Part shown: in pieces, positions 43,590 through 54,461 of the stretch
Position numbering within the stretch: position 1 is the first letter of the stretch
Layout of the letters: each line of letters opens with the position of its first letter
DNA from: Paracoccaceae bacterium
GTDB taxonomy: Bacteria; Pseudomonadota; Alphaproteobacteria; Rhodobacterales; Rhodobacteraceae
Length of the DNA stretch: 64,000 nt
NCBI GenBank assembly: GCA_029243395.1
Contig: JAQWSE010000002.1
Span: forward strand, 248,001 to 312,000
Reading direction: 5' to 3'
Program-made: the position numbers and the translations under genes
Notes under the pieces: generated by a model
What the model was told of the DNA's origin: nothing
The model's input: the letters and a program-made list of their open reading frames with translations, nothing else
Databases searched by the model: none

Positions 43590-43736
43590 ATTTTTCTCCT
43601 GTAAAATTAAAAGGTATTTTAGCTCATTCTTTTTGAGTAAATAAAGATAATCGAAGTTGTAAACTCGTTGTTGCAATACCTATAAGTTATTTAATATACA
43701 TTCAGCAGAAGTACAAATTCTTGTAAAGGATAAATT

Positions 43737-45404
43737 ATGGCATCTGTAAAATATATTTACCACATGAATGATGTTTCCAAGGCATTTCCAGGTGGAAAGA
43801 AGTGTTTTGAAAATATCCACCTATCCTTTTTACCTGGGGTGAAAATTGGTGTCGTAGGTGTTAACGGAGCTGGGAAAAGTAGCCTTATGAAAATTATGGC
43901 TGGTCTTGATGAGGAATATACTGGCGAAGCTTGGTCAGCTGAAGGTATAGATGTTGGGTACTTACCTCAGGAACCGCTCTTAGATGCCAGTCTTACAGTT
44001 AGGGAAAATATTTTAACAGCTGTAGCAGACAAGAAAAAGCTTTTGGATGATTTCAATCAGATAGCAAATAAGCTGGCGGAGAACTATTCTGAAGAAATTA
44101 TGGAAGAGATGACTAATTTACAAGATAGAATTGATTCAGAAAACCTTTGGGAACTTGATAATCAAATAAATGTGGCCATGGAAGCGTTGAGGTGCCCTAG
44201 TGATATAACTTCTGTGCATCAGTTGTCAGGAGGAGAGAAGAGAAGGGTGGCGCTTTGTCAATTACTTTTGAGATCTCCTGAATTATTGCTTCTTGATGAA
44301 CCAACCAATCATTTAGATGCCGAAACAGTGGATTGGCTGCAAAGGTATCTAATTGAATACAAAGGAACATGCTTAATTGTTACTCATGATAGATATTTTT
44401 TGGATCAAATAACAGGATGGATCCTTGAGCTCGATCGAGGTAGAGGGGTTCCTTATGAAGGTAATTATACAAATTGGCTTGAAAAAAAGGCTGAGAGAGT
44501 AAAACTAGAGGGGAAAGAGGATAAAAGAAAACAAAAAATTCTGGAAAAGGAGTTAGAATGGATTAGACAGGGAGCCAAGGCGCGACAAGCAAAACAGAAG
44601 GCTAGAATAAAGGCATATGAAGAACTGGCCGAGAGTTCTGAAAAGTTACAACTCTCTAGCGCCCAGATAGTAATTCCTAACGGCCCTAGGTTAGGTTCTA
44701 AGGTTTTGGAGGTTAGCGGCTTGACTAAGCATTTTGAAAATAAGGTTTTGTTCGAAAATTTATCTTTTTCATTGCCAGCGGGAGGCATTGTAGGGATTAT
44801 CGGCCCTAATGGTGCTGGTAAGACTAGTCTTTTCAAATTGATAATAGGATCTGAATTACCCACAAGTGGGGAAATCAGTTTGGGAGATACGGTTCAGTTG
44901 TCTTATGTGGACCAAACTAGAGATGAATTAGATTCTAAGAAGACGGTTTGGGAGGAAATTTCAGATGGTCAGGAAATAGTGAAACTTGGAGATGCAGAGA
45001 TCAATTCTAGAGCATATTGCAGTTCTTTTAATTTCAAGGGAACAGATCAACAGAAACCTATGGGAAAATTATCAGGGGGTGAAAGAAACAGAGTACATAT
45101 AGCAAAGATGCTTAAGACCGGTGGTAACGTGTTATTGCTTGATGAACCAACCAATGATTTGGATGTGGAGACTTTAAGTGCACTAGAACATGCAATAACA
45201 AACTTTGCGGGTTGTGCTATGGTGATTAGTCATGATCGCTTTTTCTTAAACAGAATTTGCACCCATATTCTAGCCTTTGAAGGGAATAGTCATGTTGAGT
45301 GGTTTGAAGGAAATTTTGAAGATTATATTGATGATAAGCGAAGGCGTTTGGGAGAAGATAGTGTGAGCCCTAAGCGCACCAAGTATAAGAAATTTGAGGT
45401 GTGA
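43737..45404 (+). CDS. ettA: Energy-dependent translational throttle protein EttA (ABC-F)
   Basis: A 555-residue ABC-F ATPase with two nucleotide-binding domains: Walker A GVNGAGKSS and GPNGAGKTS, signatures LSGGEKRR and LSGGERNR, Walker B LLLDEPTNHLD and LLLDEPTNDLD. The ~40-residue arm and the inter-domain charged linker (LEGKEDKRKQKILEKELEWIRQ) match EttA, which binds the ribosomal E site and throttles translation at low ATP. It is divergent from nadD. Confidence 0.95.
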   Translation: MASVKYIYHMNDVSKAFPGGKKCFENIHLSFLPGVKIGVVGVNGAGKSSLMKIMAGLDEEYTGEAWSAEGIDVGYLPQEPLLDASLTVRENILTAVADKKKLLDDFNQIANKLAENYSEEIMEEMTNLQDRIDSENLWELDNQINVAMEALRCPSDITSVHQLSGGEKRRVALCQLLLRSPELLLLDEPTNHLDAETVDWLQRYLIEYKGTCLIVTHDRYFLDQITGWILELDRGRGVPYEGNYTNWLEKKAERVKLEGKEDKRKQKILEKELEWIRQGAKARQAKQKARIKAYEELAESSEKLQLSSAQIVIPNGPRLGSKVLEVSGLTKHFENKVLFENLSFSLPAGGIVGIIGPNGAGKTSLFKLIIGSELPTSGEISLGDTVQLSYVDQTRDELDSKKTVWEEISDGQEIVKLGDAEINSRAYCSSFNFKGTDQQKPMGKLSGGERNRVHIAKMLKTGGNVLLLDEPTNDLDVETLSALEHAITNFAGCAMVISHDRFFLNRICTHILAFEGNSHVEWFEGNFEDYIDDKRRRLGEDSVSPKRTKYKKFEV

Positions 45405-45432
45405 TTTTTCTTTTAATAAGTGGATAACCTCT

Positions 45433-46758
45433 TTAAAGAGAAGGTATTTTTTGTAGTAGAGGCATTAATTTTGACATGTCTGGCCCGACATTTTTACCTG
45501 TAAGAGCTTGGCGGAGGGGCTTAAACAGGGCTTTACCCTTCCTTCCAGTTGCCTCTGATACCTTGTCTGTCCATATTTTCCATGTTTTTTCATCATGTGG
45601 TGGAACTGGTAATAATTCAAAAGCAATTTTGACATACGGGGTATCTTCGTTAAGCTCTACTACACTTGGACCATTTTTGCACAGATTCCATATCTCCATG
45701 ATATCTTGTCGTTTAGTTATGCTATCCCGAGCCATCTCCCAGAAAGGGATAAATTTATTCTCAGGAATGCCAATTTCTTTCAGGTCATCTTTGATGGTTG
45801 GCAAGGAAATAGAGTGTAACACCTTAGTAGAAATATTATGCAAAAGATCAGGATCGAATTTCGTGGGGGCAGAACTAAAAGAGCTCAATTCGAAGTTATC
45901 ATAAATTTCTTCAAATGAGTGGAAGATTCTGATAGCTTTGGATGATCCAAGAGCTGACAACATACTAACGATAGCCATTGGTTCAACGCCAGAAAATCTC
46001 AAGTCTCGAAGCGCTAAGGAGCCAAATCTCTTTGACAAATTGTTACCAGTAAGGCCAGTCAGCAATGAGTGATGCCCATAAGTAGGTATAGTAGATTTCA
46101 TGGTTTCTAAAAGTTGAATTTGGGTCGCAGTATTTGTCACATGATCGGATCCCCTTATGACATGTGTTATTCCAAAATCAATGTCATCACAGACTGATGC
46201 AATAGTATAAAGGAATTGGCCATCTTCCTTTACAAAGACTGGATCTGATACCGAAGCAAGATCAACTGAAATATTTCCAATTATTTGGTCATTCCATTGG
46301 ACTTTATGTTGCTGAAGTAGAAATCTCCAATACGGTTCTTTCCCTTCACTTCTAAATTTTTCTTTCATCTCATCTGATAGATTAAGCGCTGAACGGTCAT
46401 ATACGGGCGGTTTACCCATATTTAGAAGCTTTTTTCTTCTCAATTCCAGCTCATTGGTTGTTTCAAAGCATGGATATAATCTTTCATCGCTCTTTAACTT
46501 ATTCAGGACTTCATGATAACGGTCAAATCTTAGAGATTGCTTTTCAGTACTGTCCCATTCTATTCCCAACCATTCCAAATCCTTTTTTATTGAATCTTCA
46601 AAGAGTTGGCTGGATCTTTCCAAATCAGTATCATCTATTCGAAGCAAAAACTTCCCACCATTTTTTCTTGCTATCAAATAGTTGAACAGTGCTGTTCGGA
46701 TGTTACCAACGTGTAAATATCCAGTCGGTGAAGGTGCGAAACGAGTTTGTATTGTCAT
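45433..46758 (-). CDS. gltX: Glutamyl-tRNA synthetase (GltX2-like)
   Basis: A 441-residue class I synthetase. HIGH is APSPTGYLHVGNIRTALFNYL and KMSKS-type is LSKRFGSLALRDLR. The pattern around it (RFSGVEPMAIVSMLSALGSS) resembles the alphaproteobacterial GltX2 subfamily, which in some species charges tRNA-Gln before amidotransfer. The ATG at 46758 overlaps the nadE stop by four bases (ATGA), showing translational coupling; an upstream in-frame ATG at 46806 would duplicate nadE coding sequence. Confidence 0.93.
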   Translation of the reverse strand: MTIQTRFAPSPTGYLHVGNIRTALFNYLIARKNGGKFLLRIDDTDLERSSQLFEDSIKKDLEWLGIEWDSTEKQSLRFDRYHEVLNKLKSDERLYPCFETTNELELRRKKLLNMGKPPVYDRSALNLSDEMKEKFRSEGKEPYWRFLLQQHKVQWNDQIIGNISVDLASVSDPVFVKEDGQFLYTIASVCDDIDFGITHVIRGSDHVTNTATQIQLLETMKSTIPTYGHHSLLTGLTGNNLSKRFGSLALRDLRFSGVEPMAIVSMLSALGSSKAIRIFHSFEEIYDNFELSSFSSAPTKFDPDLLHNISTKVLHSISLPTIKDDLKEIGIPENKFIPFWEMARDSITKRQDIMEIWNLCKNGPSVVELNEDTPYVKIAFELLPVPPHDEKTWKIWTDKVSEATGRKGKALFKPLRQALTGKNVGPDMSKLMPLLQKIPSL

Positions 46759-48413
46759 AATGGTTCCGTCCATTTCTGAACTAGGGGATATCTTCGGCTT
46801 AACCAAAATGATCCTTTGGTTAGATGAACCCCTGGTGCAGACTGAAACCTCTTATATTCGGAGTTATAAACTAGCTTTTCAATTTTTTGGATCATTGTTT
46901 TATCTATTCCTAATGCAGATATTTCTTTGATCGACATATTTTTTTCAATCAAGCTTTCCAAGATTAAATCCAAAAGGTGATAGGGTGGAAGACTATCTTC
47001 ATCTTTTTGGTTTGGCTTCAATTCAGCTGAAGGGGGCTTTTCAATGATTTTTTCAGGAATTACTTTTCCATTAGGCCCTTTCATCCAAGATTCTTTGTGG
47101 GTATTTCTCCATTGGCAAATTTCATATAACCTAGTTTTGTAAAGGTCTTTGATTGGATTATAGCCGCCACACATGTCTCCGTAGATAGTAGAATAACCAA
47201 CCGCAACCTCTGATTTATTACCTGTAGTGAGAAGCATACTCCCAAATTTATTTGACATTGCCATTAATAGTAGACCTCTTATTCTTGATTGAAGGTTTTC
47301 TTCAGTCAAATCTTGTGGTTTATTCTTAAATTCTGGCGAAAGTAAATCTAGTAACATCTTATAAGGTTTGCTTATAGGGATAGTTTTGATTTTGCACTTT
47401 AGCTTTTCAGTTAATTCTTCAGCATGGTTTAAAGATCCTTCGCTTGAAAATTGAGAAGGCAACCTCACGCAGGTTACCCCATCTGGACCAAATGCATCTA
47501 CGGCAATAGTTGCGACCAAAGCGCTGTCTATTCCTCCAGACAAACCCAAAATTACTTTATCAAATCCAGATTTAAGAACATAATCTTTGGTTCCTGTTAC
47601 TATAGCTCGATAGTCTTGGGCTTTTTCATTGCCGATTGCTATTTTTGATTTGATAGTTCGAGTTAAACATTTTTTCTCGATGTCCAATTCTAACAATAGC
47701 TTCCTTTCTTCAAATTGAGGTAATTGTACCATCACTTTCCCTACCTGATTCATCATAAACGAACCGCCATCAAAAACTTGATCATCTTGTCCCCCCAAGA
47801 GATTAAGATAAATTATGGGTAAATTACTTTCCAAGCATCTTTGCTTCACTATATTATGTCTCAAAGCCATTTTGCCTCGCTCATAAGGCGATCCATTGGG
47901 TGAAATTAGGAGATCTGCACCTTTATTTTTTAGTTTTTTTATGACATCGCTGTACCAAATATCCTCGCAAATAGGACAGCCAATATTTGTGTCCTTTATT
48001 CTAAAAACTGTTGAGAGGTTCCCTGAACTAAAATACCTTTTTTCATCAAATATACCAGAGTTGGGAAGATGCTTTTTTTTTGTAACTATGCTAATCTTAC
48101 CATTTCTTAAGAGGAAATAACCATTAAACAATTTATTACCTTCTGATATAGGGGCTCCAAATAAAAGACATGAGTTTCCTGAACATTTGCTAATTAGTAG
48201 GGTCAAAAATCTAGAAACATCTTTTTGAAAAGAAGGCTTTAAAATTAAATCTTGAATTTGGTAGCCAGTTATGAACATTTCCGGGAAAACAACAAGATCC
48301 ACGTTCTTTTTATTAGCTTCTTGATATGTTCTTAATACCAATTCTGTATTTTTCTCTAAATCACCTACAGTAGGATTCAGCTGGGCTAAAAGTATTTGGA
48401 GGTCTTTGGTCAT
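46755..48413 (-). CDS. nadE: Glutamine-dependent NAD+ synthase
   Basis: A 552-residue two-domain enzyme: an N-terminal nitrilase-type glutaminase (catalytic Glu in VVFPEMFITGYQ, Lys in KKHLPNSGIFDEKRYF, Cys in CPICEDIW) and a C-terminal synthase with the ATP-pyrophosphatase loop LGLSGGIDSALVA. It amidates NaAD to NAD+. Its stop is embedded in the gltX start (ATGA). nadD at 42993 supplies its substrate. Confidence 0.96.
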   Translation of the reverse strand: MTKDLQILLAQLNPTVGDLEKNTELVLRTYQEANKKNVDLVVFPEMFITGYQIQDLILKPSFQKDVSRFLTLLISKCSGNSCLLFGAPISEGNKLFNGYFLLRNGKISIVTKKKHLPNSGIFDEKRYFSSGNLSTVFRIKDTNIGCPICEDIWYSDVIKKLKNKGADLLISPNGSPYERGKMALRHNIVKQRCLESNLPIIYLNLLGGQDDQVFDGGSFMMNQVGKVMVQLPQFEERKLLLELDIEKKCLTRTIKSKIAIGNEKAQDYRAIVTGTKDYVLKSGFDKVILGLSGGIDSALVATIAVDAFGPDGVTCVRLPSQFSSEGSLNHAEELTEKLKCKIKTIPISKPYKMLLDLLSPEFKNKPQDLTEENLQSRIRGLLLMAMSNKFGSMLLTTGNKSEVAVGYSTIYGDMCGGYNPIKDLYKTRLYEICQWRNTHKESWMKGPNGKVIPEKIIEKPPSAELKPNQKDEDSLPPYHLLDLILESLIEKNMSIKEISALGIDKTMIQKIEKLVYNSEYKRFQSAPGVHLTKGSFWLSRRYPLVQKWTEPL

Positions 48414-48657
48414 CAGTTAATAATATTCCTAAAAAATTCCCATTAACAGATTATGTTTTCTTTTACTATAAAAAGTTATCTAGGTGCTAACTTTATTTAC
48501 TAGTTGATTTGTTTGCAGCTTATGAACTAAATATGTAGCAGATAGTACTGTTTTATAGGTTACATTTGTTCTCCAAGTATTCAGCGCTCTTATGCGGGTA
48601 CTTTGCAAATACTAATTAAAGATAATGGTCTTTCTAGCAGACTATTAAGGAGTTAAA

Positions 48658-50064
48658 TTGAAAAATTTTGAATTGAAATTATTTGTCACAATGTTTTTGT
48701 TTTTACTGTCATCTATTTGTCAGTTCACTTTTGCTGATGAGGCTACACATATAAAGCAGTATGAAACTGGTGGCATATATGAAGGAGAATTTTTGGAAGG
48801 TAGACAGCACGGTAAAGGTAAATATAGTTTGCCGAATGGGTACGTTTATGAAGGCAATTGGGTCAATGGAAAAATAGAAGGAAAAGGAAATGCTAAGTAT
48901 CCTGATGGTTCAGTTTATGTAGGGAGATTTAAAGACGGCAAACACTTTGGTGATGGTATTCTCAGTTTCCCGGATGGAACTCAATATAAGGGGGAATGGA
49001 AAGATGGAAATTTCGATGGAATAGGGAAATTGCAGTATGCAAATGGAGTAATTCTTGAAGGAAATTTCATTAATGGAAAACTTGAGGGATTGGGTAAGCA
49101 AACTAGTTCGGACGGTTATTCTTACGAGGGGGATTGGTTAGATGGAAAAAAGGTTGGTCATGCTACCATTAACTATGCAGGAGGAGGAACTTATGTCGGA
49201 CAAGTTCTCAACGGAATAAGAGAAGGCGAGGGAAAATTAAGGCTAAAAGATGGTACTATTATGGAGGGGATTTATCAGTCTGGAACCTTAACGGGTCATG
49301 GGATAGTAAAATTCATTAATGGCGACCACTATTCAGGCCAAATATCAGAAGGTAAGATTGAGGGCGAGGGTAGAAAATATTACTCGTCAGGAGATTATTA
49401 TCAGGGGGGGTTTCTGAATAATCAGCATCACGGTCAGGGTCTTTATAGAACCACTAAAGGATATGTTGCGGAAGGTAATTGGTTAAATGGACAATTGCAG
49501 GGAAGTGGGAAACTGACATATCCAAATCTATCCACTTATGTGGGAGATTTAAAAGATGGCATCCCTCATGGCACAGGTACTATAACTTTCTCAGATGAAA
49601 GCAATTACATAGGACAGTGGGTCGACGGAAAGATCAATGGTTTTGGAACAGCCAAGTATTCAAATGGTCAAATATATGCTGGTAATTTCAAAAATGGTAA
49701 GAACCATGGTAAAGGCAAAATGACATTTGGAGATGGATATATTTATGAAGGTCTTTGGTCCAATGGTTTATTTGATGGTTTTGGAAAAGCAGAATATACT
49801 GATGGGTCTATTTATGAAGGAAATTTTAAACAAGGCAAGCGGCATGGGTCAGGAAAAATCATGATGGCCGATGGAGCTGTATTTGAAGGTAATTTTGAAA
49901 AAGGACAGATCAATGGTCAAGGAATAGCGCTTTACCCAAATGGTGACAGGTATGAGGGAGATTTCAAAAATGGTAAAAGAGAGGGGGAAGGAAAAATCAC
50001 TTATAAGTCGGGGCATACTTATGAGGGTAATTGGAAAGAGAATAAAAGACTTTCGGGAGAGTAA
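48658..50064 (+). CDS. Exported MORN-repeat protein (about 19 repeats)
   Basis: A 468-residue protein: signal peptide (FVTMFLFLLSSICQFTFA) followed by 18 full plus one partial 23-residue MORN repeats (Y.G.W..G...G.G...Y..G), with no spacing errors. Repeats alternate between a W-N-G/A-Y-P-D-G type and an F-K-D-G-K-x-H-G type, suggesting a 46-residue superunit. MORN arrays form elongated beta-sheets that bind lipids or proteins. The TTG start has AAGGAG six bases before it. Nothing else is in the protein, so it is probably a structural or binding platform in the envelope. Confidence 0.9.
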   Translation: MKNFELKLFVTMFLFLLSSICQFTFADEATHIKQYETGGIYEGEFLEGRQHGKGKYSLPNGYVYEGNWVNGKIEGKGNAKYPDGSVYVGRFKDGKHFGDGILSFPDGTQYKGEWKDGNFDGIGKLQYANGVILEGNFINGKLEGLGKQTSSDGYSYEGDWLDGKKVGHATINYAGGGTYVGQVLNGIREGEGKLRLKDGTIMEGIYQSGTLTGHGIVKFINGDHYSGQISEGKIEGEGRKYYSSGDYYQGGFLNNQHHGQGLYRTTKGYVAEGNWLNGQLQGSGKLTYPNLSTYVGDLKDGIPHGTGTITFSDESNYIGQWVDGKINGFGTAKYSNGQIYAGNFKNGKNHGKGKMTFGDGYIYEGLWSNGLFDGFGKAEYTDGSIYEGNFKQGKRHGSGKIMMADGAVFEGNFEKGQINGQGIALYPNGDRYEGDFKNGKREGEGKITYKSGHTYEGNWKENKRLSGE

Positions 50065-50259
50065 TAGTCTTTAATAATTTATTTGTAGGAAGACTTAACA
50101 ATTATTTATCTGTGTGGTTGGGATAGGCTTTTTCTTGAGTATATTTTTGTTTAGGGATTAAGAAAATTTTGATGTATAATAAAGCATTATACCGCGCTAA
50201 CATATTGGAAGAATTAAGAACAAATATGAATGCAAATATAAGCTTTCTTGGAGATAGAC

Positions 50260-51813
50260 ATGGCTAAGGTAGATAAGGAGCAAGTACTGATATTTGATAC
50301 TACGCTTCGTGATGGAGAACAAAGCCCTGGGGCGACAATGTCGCTATCTGAAAAAATTGAGATTGCTAGTCTCCTAGACGAGATGGGGGTTGATATTATA
50401 GAGGCAGGATTTCCAATTGCTTCCGAGGGGGATTTTGAGGCAGTTTCAGAAATTTCAAAGGTCATTGAAAACGCTAGGGTGTGTGGTTTAGCACGAGCAA
50501 ACAAAATAGACATCGAGCGGTGTTGGCGAGCAATAGATAGAGCAGATAAACCAAGAATACATACCTTTATTGGAACGTCACCTTTGCACAGAGAATTTCA
50601 GGTAAGATTATCTAAAGAGGAAGTTTTGGATAAAGTATTCGAGACGGTGCAGTATGCCAAGACTTTTTGTGAAGACGTTCAATGGTCCCCTATGGATGCT
50701 ACTAGGACCGAAATGGATTTTCTTATTAAAGTTGTAAGGTTAGCAATAGAGGCGGGGGCTTCAACAATCAATATTCCAGATACAGTAGGGTATACTGCCC
50801 CAAAGGAAAGTGCAGAAATAATAAGAGAATTGATCTCTGCAATCCCCGAACTAAAAGAAATTATTGTGTCTACGCACTGCCATAATGATTTGGGTATGGC
50901 AACTGCCAATTCTCTTGCAGCAGTAGAGGCAGGAGCTCGCCAGGTAGAGTGTACCATAAATGGACTGGGTGAAAGAGCAGGTAACACAGCTCTTGAGGAA
51001 ATAGCAATGGCTCTCAGGGTTAGGCAAGATATCATGCCTTTTACTACAAATTTGGATACCAAGAAATTAATGCGGGCTAGCCGTCTTGTCTCAACCGTTT
51101 CGGGATTCCCGGTTCAATTTAACAAGGCGATAGTGGGAAAAAATGCGTTTGCCCATGAATCGGGTATTCATCAGGATGGTATGTTGAAACATGCTGGAAC
51201 TTTTGAAATCATGAAACCCGAAGATATTGGACTAACTGAAACAAACTTAGTCATGGGGAAGCACTCGGGAAGGGCAGCTCTTAGGAAGAAAATTTCTGAC
51301 CTTGGGTTTAATTTGGGTGATAATCAGTTACAAGATCTTTTTATCAAATTTAAAGCTTTGGCTGATAGAAAAAAAGAAGTATATGATGATGATCTTTTAG
51401 CTTTGCTTTCTGAAAATTCAATGACTAGAAGTGATGAATTGCTACAGTTGGTAGATTTGGAAGTAACATGCGGTACTAAGGCTCCCCAAACTGCAAGAGC
51501 AAAGATCTCCATTGAAGGCAAAAATCACATTGTTGAATCCACTGGTGATGGTCCTGTGGATGCAACTTTTAATGCCATAAAGAAAGTTTTTCCACATTCA
51601 GCCCATTTGCAACATTTTCAAATACATGCAGTTACTGAGGGTACTGATGCTCAGGCAACTGTTTCAGTACGCTTAGAGGAGGCAGGTAAAATGGTTACAG
51701 GGCAGTCATCAGATACTGATACTGTAGTTGCTAGTGCTAAAGCATATATCAATTCTTTAAATAAGCTTGTGCTTAGAAGAAGAAAAAAAGCTCCAGAGGC
51801 TGTTGCAAATTGA
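50260..51813 (+). CDS. leuA: 2-isopropylmalate synthase
   Basis: A 517-residue enzyme for the first committed step of leucine synthesis (acetyl-CoA plus 2-ketoisovalerate). The DTTLRDGEQSPGATMSL motif, STHCHNDLGMATANSLAAVEAGA and the C-terminal LeuA regulatory domain (about 390-500, leucine feedback) are all present. The ATG at 50260 has GGAG about seven bases upstream, deciding it over 50248. A TATAAT at 50175-50180 is a possible promoter element, though its -35 is poor; no leu-rich leader peptide is seen. Confidence 0.95.
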   Translation: MAKVDKEQVLIFDTTLRDGEQSPGATMSLSEKIEIASLLDEMGVDIIEAGFPIASEGDFEAVSEISKVIENARVCGLARANKIDIERCWRAIDRADKPRIHTFIGTSPLHREFQVRLSKEEVLDKVFETVQYAKTFCEDVQWSPMDATRTEMDFLIKVVRLAIEAGASTINIPDTVGYTAPKESAEIIRELISAIPELKEIIVSTHCHNDLGMATANSLAAVEAGARQVECTINGLGERAGNTALEEIAMALRVRQDIMPFTTNLDTKKLMRASRLVSTVSGFPVQFNKAIVGKNAFAHESGIHQDGMLKHAGTFEIMKPEDIGLTETNLVMGKHSGRAALRKKISDLGFNLGDNQLQDLFIKFKALADRKKEVYDDDLLALLSENSMTRSDELLQLVDLEVTCGTKAPQTARAKISIEGKNHIVESTGDGPVDATFNAIKKVFPHSAHLQHFQIHAVTEGTDAQATVSVRLEEAGKMVTGQSSDTDTVVASAKAYINSLNKLVLRRRKKAPEAVAN

Positions 51814-51900
51814 CAAAAAAATCGTCTCTTGTGTCCCAATACAAATGTATTAGATTAATTAAAAGGTAAATAGATGACTTTTCTCAAAATTGAAAATTAA

Positions 51901-52962
<1,062 letters not shown>

Positions 52963-52995
52963 TACTTAATCTAATAGCATAATTTGGGAAGTTAA

Positions 52996-53862
52996 GTGAC
53001 AAAGATGACACTGCAAAGTCAAGGCGAATCCACATTGGTTTTTCGCTACATAGGATTAGCCGTAATTTTTCTTTTTCTCTTAGTAGTTTTTTTGCTTTGG
53101 AGGATCGACAATATGCGGGTTGAAAGATTTCGATTGGCACTTTTGAATGTGATAGTTCCCAATGTGACTTTCCTGACAAATCCCATTAAGTCAGTAGGAA
53201 GAATGGTTTCTGACCTTGCTTCATATGCCAATGTTCATGAGCAAAATAAGTCATTAAAGCTTGAGCTTGATCGAATGAAGAAATGGAGAGAAGCAGCTTT
53301 ACAGCTTGAACAAAAGAATGCAAAACTTCGAGTGCTTAATAATCTGAAATTAAACTCGGCACTTTCGTGGGTGACAGGTGAGGTATTATCAGACAGTGGC
53401 AGTCCCTTTAGTTCATCTATTTTGGTAAATTTGGGGAGTAAAGATGGCATAATCGATGGTGCAGCTGTAGCGGATGGATTAGGACTGATTGGAAGAGTTT
53501 CTGGGGTTGAGAGAAAACTTTCTCGTGTAATTCTTTTGTCTGATGTTAAATCTTTTGTTCCTGCAATAATCGAATCTAATAATCAGGAAGCCATAGTAAG
53601 AGGGGACAATACGCCTTTCCCGTTGATTGATTTTGTAAGGGGGACAACAAGGATACAACCGGGTGCAAGAGTTTATACCAGTGGAAAAGGGGGAGTCTAT
53701 CCTGCTAGTATATTAATAGGCAAAGCAGTTTTGTCAGCTGACAAAAAAATGAGAATTAAATTAGCAGCTAATTTAAATCAGTTAGATTATGTAAAGATAA
53801 TAATTAATAACGGATTAAAAATACCTCTAGATGCGGGTGGTATAATAAAATCACTGAAATAG
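52996..53862 (+). CDS. mreC: Rod-shape-determining protein MreC
   Basis: A 288-residue periplasmic scaffold: transmembrane helix at about 15-35, coiled coil at about 75-110 (EQNKSLKLELDRMKKWREAALQLEQKN), then the beta-rich MreC domain (LVNLGSKDGIIDGAAVADGLGLIGRV). It contacts PBP2 and MreD. GTG at 52996 has GGAAG five bases upstream; ATG at 53005 is possible. Confidence 0.92.
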   Translation: MTKMTLQSQGESTLVFRYIGLAVIFLFLLVVFLLWRIDNMRVERFRLALLNVIVPNVTFLTNPIKSVGRMVSDLASYANVHEQNKSLKLELDRMKKWREAALQLEQKNAKLRVLNNLKLNSALSWVTGEVLSDSGSPFSSSILVNLGSKDGIIDGAAVADGLGLIGRVSGVERKLSRVILLSDVKSFVPAIIESNNQEAIVRGDNTPFPLIDFVRGTTRIQPGARVYTSGKGGVYPASILIGKAVLSADKKMRIKLAANLNQLDYVKIIINNGLKIPLDAGGIIKSLK

Positions 53863-53948
53863 AAAAATGACCACGATTTTACATATTTGGCAATGGTCAA
53901 AGACAAGACATATGCTACAATTTGGCTCGTTGAAGAGACAATTACAAT

Positions 53949-54452
53949 ATGGGTGAAATTCTTATCAAAGGTTTGTACTTTCTTTTACTAGGAGTAATAG
54001 TAATCATCATTCCCATGGCCCCAATTTCTAGCACACCTACAATAATTGAAATACCAGACACTCTAATCTGTTTAATATTCTCGTGGTTGGTTTTAGATCA
54101 AAAAAGTGCACCCCTTTTATCAATTTTATTTTTATGCCTTTTGGCCGACATTTTGTGGATGAGACCAATTGGCCTTTGGCCTATGTTTATTCTTTTAACT
54201 TCTGAATTAGTGAGACATTATCGTTTAAGGATAGTTAATCAAAGTACCTTATTTAAATTTTTTTGTTTTTTACTTTTTTTCTCCATTATCAATGTTGGTG
54301 TAAAACTATTATCTCTTGTTGTGGCCTTAAAACCGCTAGATTTCATGATGTGGCTAAAATATTTCTTATTTACCGTCCTTTTATTTCCCATTGTTAATCT
54401 CTGCCTAGAATACACTATTTTCAGGCGTAAGCAGACCCTCAAGCAAAGTTGA
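53949..54452 (+). CDS. mreD: Rod-shape-determining protein MreD
   Basis: A 167-residue integral membrane protein with about five hydrophobic segments and little sequence conservation. Assigned mainly by position between mreC and mrdA and by its length and topology; the PDTLICLIFSWLVLD and LADILWMRPIGLWPM segments fit MreD. Confidence 0.85.
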   Translation: MGEILIKGLYFLLLGVIVIIIPMAPISSTPTIIEIPDTLICLIFSWLVLDQKSAPLLSILFLCLLADILWMRPIGLWPMFILLTSELVRHYRLRIVNQSTLFKFFCFLLFFSIINVGVKLLSLVVALKPLDFMMWLKYFLFTVLLFPIVNLCLEYTIFRRKQTLKQS

Positions 54453-54461
54453 TAGACTAAT

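Noticed and set aside
50064-50260. Leucine-rich leader peptide and attenuator before leuA
   Set aside because: No Leu-codon run with alternative hairpins could be seen.
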